This document shows positions 1 through 12,479 of a stretch of 42,519 nt of DNA, one piece after another. The notes under the pieces are model-generated. The model was not told the origin of the DNA, made no database searches, and saw nothing but the letters and a program-made list of their open reading frames with translations. The DNA is from Tubiluchus corallicola (Eukaryota > Priapulida > Priapulimorpha > Priapulimorphida > Tubiluchidae), in the NCBI GenBank assembly GCA_030141605.1, contig JAQGDQ010000289.1, positions 253,001 to 295,519 of the forward strand, read 5' to 3'. The position numbers and the translations under genes are program-made. Numbering within the stretch: position 1 is the first letter of the stretch; every line of letters starts with the position of its first letter.

Positions 1-994
1 GGCTAGCGGGACTTGTTGCGAAGCAACCACAATCCCAAAGCTGCTAAACGTTTCTACAATGTTTTTGCATGGCTGTAGCAGTGAACTAAGCAGACCTGGG
101 TAACAGCGCTTTGTGCTGAGCTCGGGCGGCAGTCTGCTGCCTTCTGTCCCTTACAAAAAAAACATAGGCGGCACTGTGCCACCTTTCGTAGTGAAAGGGT
201 TAAATTATGGTTAGCCATGCAATTGTGCTAGAGCATAGCTTTTTTCAGAGTTCCTTAACAATTCAGTAGGCACTTATACATTGACTAGCTTATTTATCAC
301 AGAATTAGGATAGACATTTAAATCAGCTTTATCTCTCAGAAGTCTAGCTGTCTTCTTTTCATTTGTTAATATGTTCTTAATCAAGTGTCCAAGAGCTCTA
401 TTATCATATGTTTATATTATCTCTCTGCAATTGGCATCAAGTTTATCTCATACGACCATATCATTTTGTTCTAGAAATGGTTTCATTGCTAACACATTAC
501 TGCTATTTTTGTTTATATTGACTTTCATATCACCTGTCATAATAATGTAATAGTAATTATGTATGTTGATCAATTAAACTTTAAACCTTATAGAAATGCC
601 TTTTTGGGGCAAAAATTCTTACCTGAACACTGACAAATTTTCTGATGGCAAAAGAGACAGTGTCGTACTATTTTGCTCAGAACTTAGACGTTATTTATAG
701 TGCCAAAATAATGTAAGTTCTAGGAAATTATTATGCGGATGGTCATAGAGGAATATCTGGGTTTGACTCATGTAAGAATAATTTTCATTTACTTTATTTT
801 GCATTTTGCACATGATACTTAACATTCATTTTATCGTGTTTATACTTTTGACATATAATTGCAATGTTTGTTTGATTATTTATGTATCTCATTTGCTACT
901 AGTTCTACTATTTTGTTATGCTTTGCAAATCTATGGCAATACACTAAATGTACACATGGCTTTATGCAACTTATTCTTGGACTATTTTTTGCAG
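1..994 (+). other. Striatin intron (3' part), with GC-rich start
   Basis: No exon was found here. The first 200 bases are richer in G+C than the rest and hold three small hairpins (125-198); the remainder is AT-rich. The acceptor of the first visible striatin exon is the TTTTTTGCAG ending at 994. Short open frames across 806-1006 read through that acceptor and are not separate genes. Confidence 0.6.
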
Positions 995-3900
995 GGATTC
1001 TTCTAGTCATATGTCGAGTACGCTCGGTGACACAATGATGTTAGAAAGTGAGACCGCTATTATGGACACTTTTCCATTTCTTTCTCCTGAAAATGAAGTT
1101 GATGTGGAAGATGATGATGAAGAGATGAAGTAAGATAGTGGTCTCATATGTCTGTTTTGTTTTATTGTTTAAAATATTGTTAGTTGCTGAGGCTGCTAGA
1201 ACTTGGAAACGTAGATGAAGAAGAGTATTTTTGAAGTTAGCTCTGTGATCCTAAGAAGAAAATTAGTACAATGTTACATAACTATTTCAAATTTTTATTG
1301 ATTTGTTAATTAAGCAGCTGATTAATTAATAAACTTCTTATCTTAATGTTCAAGATTGCCACAATAGAATGATTTAACATTAATTATTAATTATATTTTT
1401 CGAAAGAGCAAACATCTAATCAAAAAAAATGTAACGAAAGCACCAGCACATAGATATGAAAAAGGGAGCAGAAGGTAATTTACAATTTGTTTTTATGTTT
1501 TAGTGATGCTGATCTGATGGACGATATCAGAGTTTCTGATGAAGTTGAACGATTAGATCAACGAAGACACAAAGTAAAGGTAGTATTTTTCATCCAATCC
1601 CACTGATTGCCAGCATTGTATGCACCCAAGCTTGGAGAATCCGATTTATTAAAATAAAGTGTACCTAATAATTTTTTGGTTTGTCGGAAACTGAGGACAA
1701 CTTTTCTTTTTTTATCTCCACTTTCACTTGATGTAGTCCTTATTTCAGGTATAATAAATTTTGTTTGGTATAAGTACGTCTACTTGCAATTTAGCAGTCA
1801 AAGTGCCATGTATTTGCTAGAGTCACATCGCCACCTCTTGACATTACCTGTTTGTTATTTTGTGGCCTGTAATTACTCTTACTGTTGGAGCAGAGATTAA
1901 TAACATCAACGTCTATAGTCTGGTTTTTACTTTTTCATTTTTGCTCTGTGGGTGGTTTGGTGCTGGAATATTACTATCGTTGTGAAAAGAAAATTAATTA
2001 ATACGTCACAGCTGCATACTTTACAATTATGTGATTATCATAATACGTAATTGCCAGTTGCCTTAGGAATTAATAAAAAGTGACATCATTGTCCAAAGGG
2101 TTATAAAATGGAAAGGTAAAATGTCTACATTCTTAAGAAAAATTCACTTTAGTACAGAACAGTTAAAATTTATAAAATTGTAATACAAAAAATAATGAGT
2201 TTTTATCAGTTAGTTCTGACAGAATTAGTCCCCTTTCTGACAGTATAGTTTCTGACAGTATATAATGATATGCTGCGTCACATCTAAAGTAAGTTGAGGC
2301 AATAATTTAATTTAATTTGACAAGGCGATGAATTCGAGTAACGAAGGTATGGCACGGATGGATGATTTGATGGCTGCAGAAACAGAAGAGGCGTTATCAG
2401 AGTTTGACTTTCTTGGTCCTGATGGTGATCGTACACAAGGTAGTAAAATGAATAATTTAATGGGTCATTTGTTTAGTAACAAAGCTTGGTTTTGATAGTG
2501 TGCGTTATGCTTGCATTTAGTATCTGTTTGCACTTTGCTGAATGCTTTCCTTTATTTGCATGGTTGTTTAGAACATTTAAATTTGTCGATTATGATGAAA
2601 ATTGTGGTTTTAATTTTTTCCTCTTTTGTTGCAGTTTAGCACTATAGAAGCCAAGTCCAGCGGGGTCTATATTGCAGGGTAATGAGGTATGCTTCTGTAC
2701 GTGCTAGTAATGGCACTGTAACTTGCTCATTATCAAGGATCATCCATAAAGAAGACACTAAATCAGCAGTGACTTGGCAGTGTTTGTCCTTTGTGAAGAT
2801 GCGAAATAAGACTTTCTTAAACTCATATTCCTGGATTAAACTTTGCATTACTAAGTCTTTCAATAAAACTTATCAAAGGGTGTGCTTTCAAAAGACACCC
2901 TGCAAGTATTTGCTTTTGCCTGGTTACAATTCACTTTTGTTACAGTTTTTCAAATAAAGGAAAGCATTATTTGTTGCATGCTTTTGCATCCTAAGCTCAC
3001 CTATCTTTGCACATTTTGTGTTTGTTTGCATGATGCTTGCTTCCATGGTAACAGAGTTTGATGATGAAGCTGACATTACTGTTGATGAGCAGGAGTCGTT
3101 GGATGATGACGATTGGTCTTTAGATGAATCAGTGGTTGTTCAGTTGAAAGAACAGTACAGATTAGAGCAATGCCAAGGACGGTTGTACAGAAATGCACAG
3201 CGTAAGTCTGATGCTCGCACAAAATTAACAAAACTTTTGAACCATGAAATTTGATTTCGTTTTTATTTGTTTGTGTTATTTATTAATCCGGCTTGTAACT
3301 AATGGTTAAATTAACACTCTTAACCTGTAGCATTTAGCTGAAAAAATCTCACCAAGTGCAATAGTGCTTTTTAGTATCCAAAGAACTGCACAGTGTTACT
3401 GATATGTCCTGCAGCTTAGTATAACTGTGGAGGTATCAATAATAAATATAGTTGGTATTTGTTGCAATGGTGATAGGTGACCCACCTAGTAATGACATTA
3501 CTCAACCACATTCTTTGTAAGCAAAATGTTAATATACATTCTAAGGATAGCCTTTGTCACAAGGGTATTCATTGATTGAGCCCAAATTCGAGTACATGTC
3601 TGGATTTCACACTGATACGGAGTCTGGTGCAATGCAGTGCCAGACTTGCTGTATTTTGCTGCATATTTCATTGTTCACATGTTTTCATTCAACTTATACT
3701 CATTCAAAAAGTGCTTATGTCAGAATGGGTTTCAGGGGCATGAACTCGTGGAATTATCTTTTATCTGTATTCTTGTTCTGCGGTTTTTCTGACATATCAT
3801 TGTTCAGATAAGGCAAGATGCATGGATTTCAAGATAAATTTACCTATTTACTTTCGTATTATGAGTGTTTTCGAATTGTGACAGCTTTTTTGGTCATGGT

Positions 3901-6900
3901 TTCATGTAAATTGGTCACCTTTGTACAAATTGAAAAAAGCAGAAGAGTTTTTATTTTCTTGATATATCCTGATAACAGTCATTCTATTATATGCAACCTG
4001 TGGCATAATTACACTCAGCTCCATCACTTATATTAATGGTGCATGACCAAGGTAAAGTATTTCTAAATTTCTTCTATTTACTTTACATGATTTACTGCAG
4101 CGTGTTATCCCACCTTGAGCCAGTTATCCTATTAATTGTTTCGAAGCGATTGATATGGGCCACTTTGCTTCTTTTTAATAGCAATTGCGGTCATTTAGTC
4201 TGCAGCTCTATCCGATTGTTAGAATGGTCAAGAATGGCAGCTAATGCATTTACTTTTCAAGTAACTAAAGTGTTTTTTCTGACCATTTTGTGATGGCAAG
4301 ATGCATTCTTTCAGAGTTTGGTGCTTTCAGTATTTGTCTGCATTTTCTAAACATCTGATGTGTTGTGCTTGACTAAGATATAAACTAATTCTAAAGACTG
4401 AGTTTATGTTAATTACTTATAATAAACTGCAAAGTAAAGACTAAGTGGCAGTTAATAATATTTTTTCTGCTCTTTTTCACAAGATGAGTTGCTTATAATA
4501 GCTTCTGGAGCACACTAATATTATTACAACCAGATTCTGGCGAGAAATTTCAGCCCATTGTATTTGGCAGTTTCACGGCATTTAAGTGTATTTTTGCCTC
4601 CTACTGAGTTTAGGCTAAGAATTTCTGATGCTTTCTTTTTGTCATTTTCACATTTTGTATAATGCTATTATGCTTTGAACAACCACACCAAGGTTATGCA
4701 TTGTGTTGTCTATGCGCAATGATTCAGCGTGCTATTGAAATGTGCTTGTTGAGCTTGTGATTGTGCTGTGCTGTTCTCTGTGTGGCTGTTGTGTCTGATC
4801 AGATTGTGTAACATTTTTTTTCAATGAATAATTTTGGCAAAACAAAAATGTTCTATTCTTTGTTTTTTGCGAAGTAGTTGTTAACTGGGGATTATTATTG
4901 GTTCGTATGTGTACTTCCTGTGACTTATAACTACGGAAAGTCTTGTCAGCTATCTTCCTGTTGTCGTACTAGTTTGGATCATCGCCTAATTCATCATCTG
5001 TAGTGTTGTTTGGCTGTAGCCAGTTTACACCTTTCATTCTTTGATGCAGTTTTTACATTAGTGAAAAAAGCGATCATTTTCAGTTTTTCTGCTGAAACTA
5101 AATATTTTCGTTTTGCCATGAGCGAAAGTAAATGAATCTTTGGTTTCTGTGTCAGTTTCTACCTCAATGTTCATTTATTGTTTATATTGTTATATTATTT
5201 TGTGAAAGAAACTGCCTGAAAAATAAAAAAAAGCAGATTCTGATAATCATTCTGAGACATAATGTTTGAGTGTGAGCTTGTCAGCAAACATAATATGTGC
5301 ACGTCGTGTTGTGTCGATTTACCTCAAATTTATCATCGTGTTTGGAAGCCACCAAAATTCGGTATATTGATTGTTTTTCGTTGAGCTTTATTAAGAAACT
5401 CGATTAACCACTTAGAGTGCTTCAAATTACACCAAAGTTGTTTATGTCAGTATAGTTTGTAATTTATATATAGCTTATCATTGGTGTAAAATAATAATCT
5501 ATATTAAATACTGTTTTGTAGTAAATATTTTGTTTACAACTATTTACTTCATGTGTAAATTACAAATGTCATAGTCAGAATATTTGGTTATTAGCACAAG
5601 TTTGCAGTTTTTGCACGATATGATTGTTATGTGTTTGCATGAAAATGTATATTTAGTTGCATGTTGTTGCATGACATAATATTGTTGCATGTTTGCATGT
5701 TACAGGGCCAAAGCGGTCTGCTCTGCAGGCAATGCTGGCCAGTTTAGGTGGTTCAAATGATGATATTGGTCCACCCAGTTTAGCTCCAAGTTTGTCCGCT
5801 GGAGCTTATCCACCTGTAAATGCTAATTATGAAAACATGGGTATGTTTTGATGATTGTGGACGGTCATGTAATTAGATGGTAGTTGATAATGAATGTATC
5901 TGGTTAATATAAATTTTGGTCGTACTTTCATTGCACAGTAATATAAAAATAATAAAATTAACTCAAGTGTTAGTGAATTCTTATTATTTGTCATATAACA
6001 CTCAATTGAAATTTTTAACTTTTTGATGAATTTTTTTGATTAAAATTTACTTTTCAATTAAGTACAAAACTAATCACCTTTTATAAATACTTTACTAATT
6101 ATAGTGTGACATATGAGCTATTACGTTTTTCACTACATATTTTAGGTGCCCTAGATGCAAACATCCCTTTTCTAGGTGGACCTCGATATCCACTACGGAT
6201 TTCCCCAGAAAATGATGTGTTTGAATCCCATTTGGGTTTAGGGGAGCTTGCCGGGCTTACCGTCTGTAACGAAGCGGAACCTACGTACGACGTAAGTAAT
6301 CAAATCCCATCAAGTTCATTGTAACAGAAGAAACATGTTACATGAAATTTGTCGAGGCAAAATTATTACATCTGTAGGTTTACATAGACCATGAAATTAC
6401 TCGTATGTCTCAGTGTGCACAGCTAAACCAAAACAGATGAATTGATGCATATAAAATGAAAACGTATGATGCTATAATCATGAAACTTGACATTGATAGG
6501 TCTGAGTAGGACCTGGAAACCTATTGCTTTTTGGTTTTTGATTCAAAAGGTTAAAGATCAAGGTCAAAACATATTTACTCGTAAAGGCTGATGTCTGCAA
6601 CTTTATCGAGTGCCCTCCCTCTCACTGTTTTTGCAGATTTCAGCTTGGTGAGGTGTAATGTAATGTCCCCTGATGAGAGGCGATGAGAGATATTAGTGTC
6701 CCAAATACTTCGGTTCATTAATATAACACTCAGAATTGTTCCTTATTAATAATATTTTTTGCATTGGCATTTCTTAATTTTTTTTGGTGTTATAATTTTA
6801 AAGCTAAAGAAATTAAATTTGTTGCAGTTGTAGCTAGTACCAACTAACAAAGTCTTCCCCAAAGTGATCTAAATTGGGTTGATGGGCCAGTGGTGTATCA

Positions 6901-9900
6901 GTGATAAAAAATTGACTAGAAAATCCAGTATTTTATAGATTGTGAACAATAAATTATGATTTTTCTGCATAAAAAACTTCAGCTTCAGCGGTTCTTTCAG
7001 AACAAAGATCATCTGATAGTCAACATAAGCAAGTTGTTACCTTTTGCAAGCAAGTGAAAACCTATTATTTTGGTTATAATACTTGAGTACAATCTAGAAA
7101 GTGTAGAACTATAGCACTATTAACTAGCAAAGCAACAAAACAACTCAAAAAATTGTCTGCAGCTTAACAGAATGAACAAAAATTAAAACAATATTTGCCT
7201 TACCTTGGCAATTGTTATCCAGTTTGCTGGGTTATTTTGATTTAGCTTAGATGTTTCCACCAGTCTTTAATTTTAATGCTTGAAGCCTGTCTGGAAACTA
7301 ATAACTAAGGATGCGCACCGAAAATTATTGGCACTAAGCCACAAGTTTTTACCTCAGTATTTACAACACGTAAGTTCAAAATGTGAGAAAATTTCAAGTT
7401 CATTAACACGCGAAAAAGTTGTTAACTAATGTTATGGGTATTGCGTATTTGAATTATCTGATACCTTATGTTTTAGTTTGCAAACGTAAACTCTTAGCTA
7501 ACTTTCTAATGTAAACAGGTAGAATTAAGTGTGCTTTCTGGATGCTGAATAGGCTTGAGTATTCACTTGGTAATATCTTGTTTGTATCTAGCAACTTTCA
7601 ACTGATAGTGATTCAATGAGAAAGACATGGAATGCTAAGTACACACTGAGGAGTCATTTTGACGGGATCAGGGCTTTGGCGTTTCATCCCGATGAACCGG
7701 TGTTAATTACCGCCTCAGAAGATCACACTTTAAAGTTGTGGAACCTGGAAAAGACTGTCCCTGCCAAAAAGTAATGACTTATCATTATTTTTCAAAACTA
7801 CTTTCTATAAGATTATAGAACCATTGAGACAGTGAGTTGTTGTTGTGTCTTCGGATTATTTTGGGCTCTAAAATTGTATTGTACCTCAATGTAAGAAAAA
7901 TCTTGCCACATGCAAAGTAAATTAGAAGTACTTAATCACTTTCTTAAGTTTGTTGTATAGTATCCAGTAAATCTTGAAAGCATTGTAGACATCATGGTAG
8001 GCATGAATTTCATTCCTACATACAACTGTTTCTTTACTTTTTTCAGTTTAATGCGATATTAATTTAAATATAGGCAATAACTTTTTGAAAATGACAAGTA
8101 CTTCAAATTAAGCAAACTTACTGAAAATTGCAAGTGATTACAAAAGCATACGCTGGAATACCTATGTCATTGTTAGTACTTTGTGCATCATTGCAAATGT
8201 GTAAAACTGCACCAGTTGTTTTTACAATTTTTAATTTTTTAATTTTTGCCTTTATATCTCCCGTTTTTCTAAGTAACAGTTGTATTATATATAGAAGTTT
8301 TAACTAATGTAATTTGTAATATGATTGTAGACCATATTTATTGTATGGGTGCTTGCATGTTAGCTTATAGGTAGGTGTCATAAAAACTCTTGAATATAAA
8401 AGAAAGAGTACATAATGTAGACATTGATTACGAAAGCAAATGTGAAAAACGAGATGCTTTTGATGTGACTGGTGATGTTTTTTGTTCCAGGGCTGCCTCA
8501 CTAGACGTTGAGCCAATTTACACATTTCGTGGCCACAGGTGTGTGCTTTTCTTTCATTAAAAAACTTATACTTTACAAAATTACCTATACTAAGTAATGA
8601 GTTAAAGATGTTTCAATAAGTAGTGCAATGATGTTATATGATAACTGGATAATTCCTGAAGATTAAAGTTGTTGTTACAATTTGTTTTGTCATATCTCCA
8701 TTTTCAGTCTGAATATTTTACTGTAAAAACAGTATTGCCTTAAAAAAGTAAAGTCCAAAAGAAACAGTGTAAGTGTCCTGTGTTCATGGAAAGAGACAGG
8801 AAACAATTACCTTGCTTTCTGATTTTCGAGCCCTTTTTTATTTCTTTATAGTGGACCTGTGTTATCATTGGCTATAAGCAGCAACGGTGAAGAATGTTTT
8901 AGCGGTGGTGCTGATTCCGTGATACAGTGTTGGCGTGTCCCAAGTTTCAACATTGATCCATATGATTCTTATGGTGAGTGTTCAAAACTTGGAATTTTTA
9001 TGATTTTTGTGTCATAGAATTCGTTTAATGGGTGTCTGTATAGGTTTGCAAGTCTTTCAATTTTAGAATTATTGCTGAATTTTTGTATTTGTGAGATTAT
9101 GAAGAGACACTTAGCTAAGCTTCAGCAAGTCTTTTGTTCTAGGTTACTAAGCCTGGGTCATATAAAGATATGTCTTTAATAGAGAGAGTACTATAAATAA
9201 ACTCAGCTCGACAAAAAACGATAGGAAAGTGAGACACAGTTTTGTCATAACTGACATTGAATGAAGTAATGCAGAGCTCTTGTAAAGGTCAGAAATTTAA
9301 AGTTTGAACAAACTGAGAAAAATTCTTGTCGACAAAGTATTATTATCAAAAAATACAATTTTATGATTGCAGACCCCTCGGTGTTGACACAGACGCTGAA
9401 TGGTCATTTAGATGCTGTATGGGGACTCTCGATGCACCGTGATAGATTACAGCTTCTGTCATGTTCTGCTGATTCCACTATTAGGTTATGGGCACCACAT
9501 ACTTCTGAACCAATGCTGCGTACTATTTTGCATGACAGTGGTAAGTAGTGAATCTTTTATAAAAGGGAAAAAAGATTGATTTTAGTTGATAGCATTTCTG
9601 CAGTTCAACGAATAGTGTTAGTTTGATATTCACTCAAAGTCGTATCATGCATATCATGTGTTTACCTCATAGTGGGAGGGTGTAGATACGTGTGGCCGTG
9701 ATGGCTGTGGCCGTGGCCTGAAATGTGGCCGTGATGCCTCTGCCAGCTCAGAGGGATGTCTTTGATTAGATGAGTTAGGCTCTTGTCGCATTGCAAACAT
9801 CACTTTTTTAAGTAGAGCCTGCTTTTGAGTGTTTTGGGCATGCATTTTGTGCAAATGTCAAAAAAAGTATCTAGAAGTTGTTTTCCAGCTTAAGCTTGTG

Positions 9901-12393
9901 AAAGGCACATCTAATTATTTTTATTTCCTATAGAACTTTCACCCTAATGGGCTTCATAAGCTGAAAAAATAATGTTTATAAATGTGCTTTGTCTTTAGTA
10001 CTAGTAGTATTCTACTTTTTATTCAGGTTCATGATTTATTTCAGTGGTTATGTTTGTGTGCTTCAGGTTCAATGCCGATGTCTATAGATTTTGTTCACTC
10101 GGATCCAGAACTAATGGTAGCCTCATTTAGTAATTGCGATACAATTGTTTATGATTTAGAAACGGCAACACCAGTATTACATTTGGACACAAATAAGTCA
10201 ACAGGTAGGTCATTATTGTGAACATAGTTTAGCTAATGTATGTAATTCATTTCTAACATAATTTTTCCTTATTTTGTTAAAAAGGTATACCACCTAAAAG
10301 TTTGCTGTGAAATTAATCGCACTCATGAAAAATACTTACTATTATAAAATAATAAATTCACATAACGTCGTTAAATTTGTTATCCCAGATGTTTATGCGT
10401 TATGTCCTTGATTCTGTCGTCAAGTTAAATCTCAGCTTACAGTGTTATTTATTCAGAAACTGTCAAACAATCTGAACATACAGGTTTAGCATACCTTGAA
10501 AATGTATGGCTTCTATAGTATTAACTTGCTACAATGGTGCATTCGCATTGCATTCAATTTCCTTTCATTAGAACTTTGTTTATTTGCCAGACTTTACCAA
10601 TCAGTATTTGTTTGTCATAGACATTTATTTTTATTTTATAATATACAGTATTCGTTGTTCAAATGCAACAACTTAAATGCTTGTTTAGCTGACAAGAATG
10701 GTTCATTTTTTAGATACTGATTCACCTTCTCTAATTTACCATGTTGTGAGTCATCCTACTCTGCCAGTCACCATAACTTCTCACGAGGATCGTCATATTA
10801 GGTTTTACGACAACAATACTGGTGAGTACAAGATGAAAATGAAACTTGGACCTTTACTGGACATTTGCAGTTATGATTGTGTAACTGCCGACAAATTTGT
10901 TGCTGAAAACCTGCATATTGCAATATATTTTCTATTTCTTGTGGTGTGCATGTGTGGTTCATTAAATTGCCATGACAGACAGACCTGGGCACTAAGTACA
11001 CATGTTTACAACTGTCTAGCTCAATAAGCCTTTTCACAGTTGTCTGGTACACTTAACCTTTGACCTTTTCACGATCATCATCTATTGCTGGAACTGTGAA
11101 AAGTCTTATTGTATATGCCTGATTCATTAATGTTATTCATTTTTCGAACTTAGCGCCTAGGTGAAAGCTGTAAATGATGACTTGGCTAAGCTATACCATC
11201 ATATAACAGAAATAGAAAGAGAGTGAAATGTAGCCAGAGCAGGGGTCTACATTACACAAATAATAATGGACATAATTGAATAAATTATTTGGAGCTTCAG
11301 TATTGTATCTTTCTGGAGCATTGTTTCTAGGTATCTAGATTGCTTTATTTTATGCCTCCAAAGGCTTAATTTGGAGGTGAAACATGTCTCCAAATAATAC
11401 ATGTAATTAACTTGCTGTTACAAATTAGATTTTTTAGGTGTTCCTGTGATGTTATTGGTTTTATCACTTAGCTAGTAGTTGTCAAGATGTCAGTACTTAT
11501 AATTGGTCAGTCTTTCAGTAATGTTGGGTGAGCTGATATATGTCCTGTATCTTGCTGAGCTGTGTTCAAGTACATTAAATAATGATGCTAACATGTTCAA
11601 ACAAAACGTGTCGTTAAGAGAAACATCGTTAAATGAAGCTGTGCCTTCCATAGTGAATTATGTAAAAGTGTTTACAAGTGTAAATCTTTTTTCAATCTTT
11701 TTTCACAGATTGCGACTAACTTTAAATGAACTAATCAATTTGGTGTTTTTCAGGCAAGATCATACATTCTATGGTAGCACATTTAGAAGCAGTAACAAGC
11801 TTAGCAATTGATCCCAATGGACTGTATTTATTATCAGGAAGTAAGAAGTTTTTACTTGCGGCTTTTACTAATCTACCAAAAATTCTGCACAACTTGCTAG
11901 AACCTGAAATTTGTATTCACAATTTAAATTTTAGCAAATGCTATTTGTTTAAATAATCCTGGTAGTAGTTTTTTTGATACCACATTATTTCTTGGTCCTA
12001 TGTCAAAAAAATATGTTGAAGGCAAATTTAAATGTGCAAAATAGTATATTTCCTATTTGTTGACAGTCAGAAGGCTAAATATCATATTCACTAACTGCAT
12101 ATGTTACAGGTAATAACAGTTTGTCAGTCAAACAGTCAGCTTTTCATTCAATTCTCTTCTGCATTTACTTGTTTTTTTTGTTTTTCTTTCATATGCGATC
12201 TCTAATTTTTTAATGTTTTTTAGGTCATGATTGCTCTATTAGATTATGGAACCTAGACAGTAAAACTTGCATACAAGAAATAACGTCACATCGGAAGAAG
12301 TTTGACGAAGCCATTTATGATGTTGCATTTCATCCATCGAAGCCGTACATTGCTAGTGCTGGTGCTGATGCACTTGCAAAAGTATTTGTATGA
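995..12393 (+). CDS. STRN: Striatin (STRN family), 3' part of the gene, 14 exons, C-terminal 590 residues
   Basis: Striatins are the WD40 regulatory B''' subunits of PP2A and the scaffold of the STRIPAK complex. Exons: 995-1129, 1504-1579, 2325-2439, 3055-3201, 5706-5840, 6146-6291, 7592-7770, 8491-8538, 8852-8973, 9373-9540, 10067-10204, 10714-10821, 11754-11840, 12224-12393. All junctions are GT-AG and phases join without a break. The acidic linker carries the family motif SEFDFL (exon 3), a KEQYR segment (exon 4), a KRSALQAML segment (exon 5) and LGLGELAGLTV (exon 6). The WD40 part starts at about fragment residue 265 with RSHFDGIRALAFHP, continues through ASEDHTLKLWNL, DVEPIYTF, HTLPV-like and HEDRHI blades, and ends in the family signature ADALAKVFV. 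The N-terminal caveolin-binding, coiled-coil and calmodulin-binding parts are outside the window. It resembles vertebrate STRN3/STRN most, but invertebrates usually have one gene, so no paralog number is implied. Confidence 0.95.
2975..3032 (+). promoter_or_regulatory. Two TGCATG motifs before a striatin linker exon
   Basis: TGCATG lies at 2975-2980 and 3027-3032, within 80 bases of the acceptor ending at 3054; another copy is at 2557. It is the same motif and the same upstream placement as in the five-copy cluster before the next exon. Confidence 0.4.
3055..3201 (+). other. Striatin linker exon, frame-neutral (147 nt), candidate cassette exon
   Basis: This exon encodes an acidic stretch followed by a basic KEQYR-type helix. 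It is 147 nt long and enters and leaves in the same phase, so skipping it keeps the frame. TGCATG copies lie at 2557, 2975 and 3027 in the upstream intron and at 3819 and 4040 downstream. In mammals, striatin isoforms such as SG2NA alpha and beta differ by exons from this linker. Actual skipping in this organism is an inference. Confidence 0.5.
5636..5699 (+). promoter_or_regulatory. Cluster of five TGCATG (RBFOX-type) splicing motifs
   Basis: TGCATG starts at 5636, 5658, 5668, 5686 and 5694, all on the sense strand, the last ending six bases before the acceptor AG at 5704-5705. (U)GCAUG is the binding site of RBFOX proteins, which are conserved across animals; binding upstream of an exon usually favours skipping. 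The motif density is seen directly. The regulator and the direction of its effect are inferred. Confidence 0.6.
5706..5840 (+). other. Striatin linker exon, frame-neutral (135 nt), candidate cassette exon
   Basis: This exon encodes a basic KRSALQAMLASL segment, then a Pro/Ser/Ala-rich tail. It is 135 nt long with the same phase on both sides, so its removal would not shift the frame. Five TGCATG motifs lie in the 70 bases before its acceptor. The upstream intron is the longest of the visible striatin introns (2.5 kb), another common trait of regulated exons. Confidence 0.55.
7592..12393 (+). other. WD40 propeller-coding block of striatin (8 exons)
   Basis: These eight exons encode the C-terminal WD40 propeller. 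Recognisable blade elements are FDGIRALAFHP and TLKLWNL (7592-7770), GPVLSLAIS and VIQCWRV (8852-8973), GHLDAVWGLS and TIRLWAP (9373-9540), the less regular blade at 10067-10204, VVSHPTLPVTIT and HEDRHIRFYDN (10714-10821), HLEAVTSLAIDPNG (11754-11840), and HDCSIRLWNL plus YDVAFHPSKPYIASAG (12224-12393). In striatins this propeller recruits STRIPAK partners such as MOB4/phocein. No stop codon or frame break interrupts it. Confidence 0.92.
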
Positions 12394-12473
12394 CAATGTG
12401 TTATTTGTTATAGACTTCGTAGAATGCCAATTAATTATATGAAAAAATAACACTTCCAGGTCTTAAAATGTGT

Positions 12474-12479
12474 AATAAA
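12474..12479 (+). terminator. Striatin poly(A) signal AATAAA
   Basis: The first canonical AATAAA after the striatin stop codon lies 80 bases downstream of it. It is the simplest candidate for the transcript's 3' end; further AATAAA motifs occur farther on in this AT-rich DNA. Confidence 0.55.

Noticed and set aside
2642-2957. Overlapping open frames on both strands in a striatin intron (73 and 91 codons), after a TTGCAG acceptor-like site
   Set aside because: The frames have no similarity to striatin, and the exon 2325-2439 joins 3055-3201 in correct phase without them.
3554-4293. Three consecutive + strand open frames of 72-85 codons
   Set aside because: They lie wholly in a striatin intron, have low-complexity hydrophobic composition and no domain, and are not needed for phase.
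9654-9854. Minus-strand frame with His/Pro/Arg-rich end
   Set aside because: It comes from a small local repeat of TGTGGCCGTG in a striatin intron; no start or splice support.
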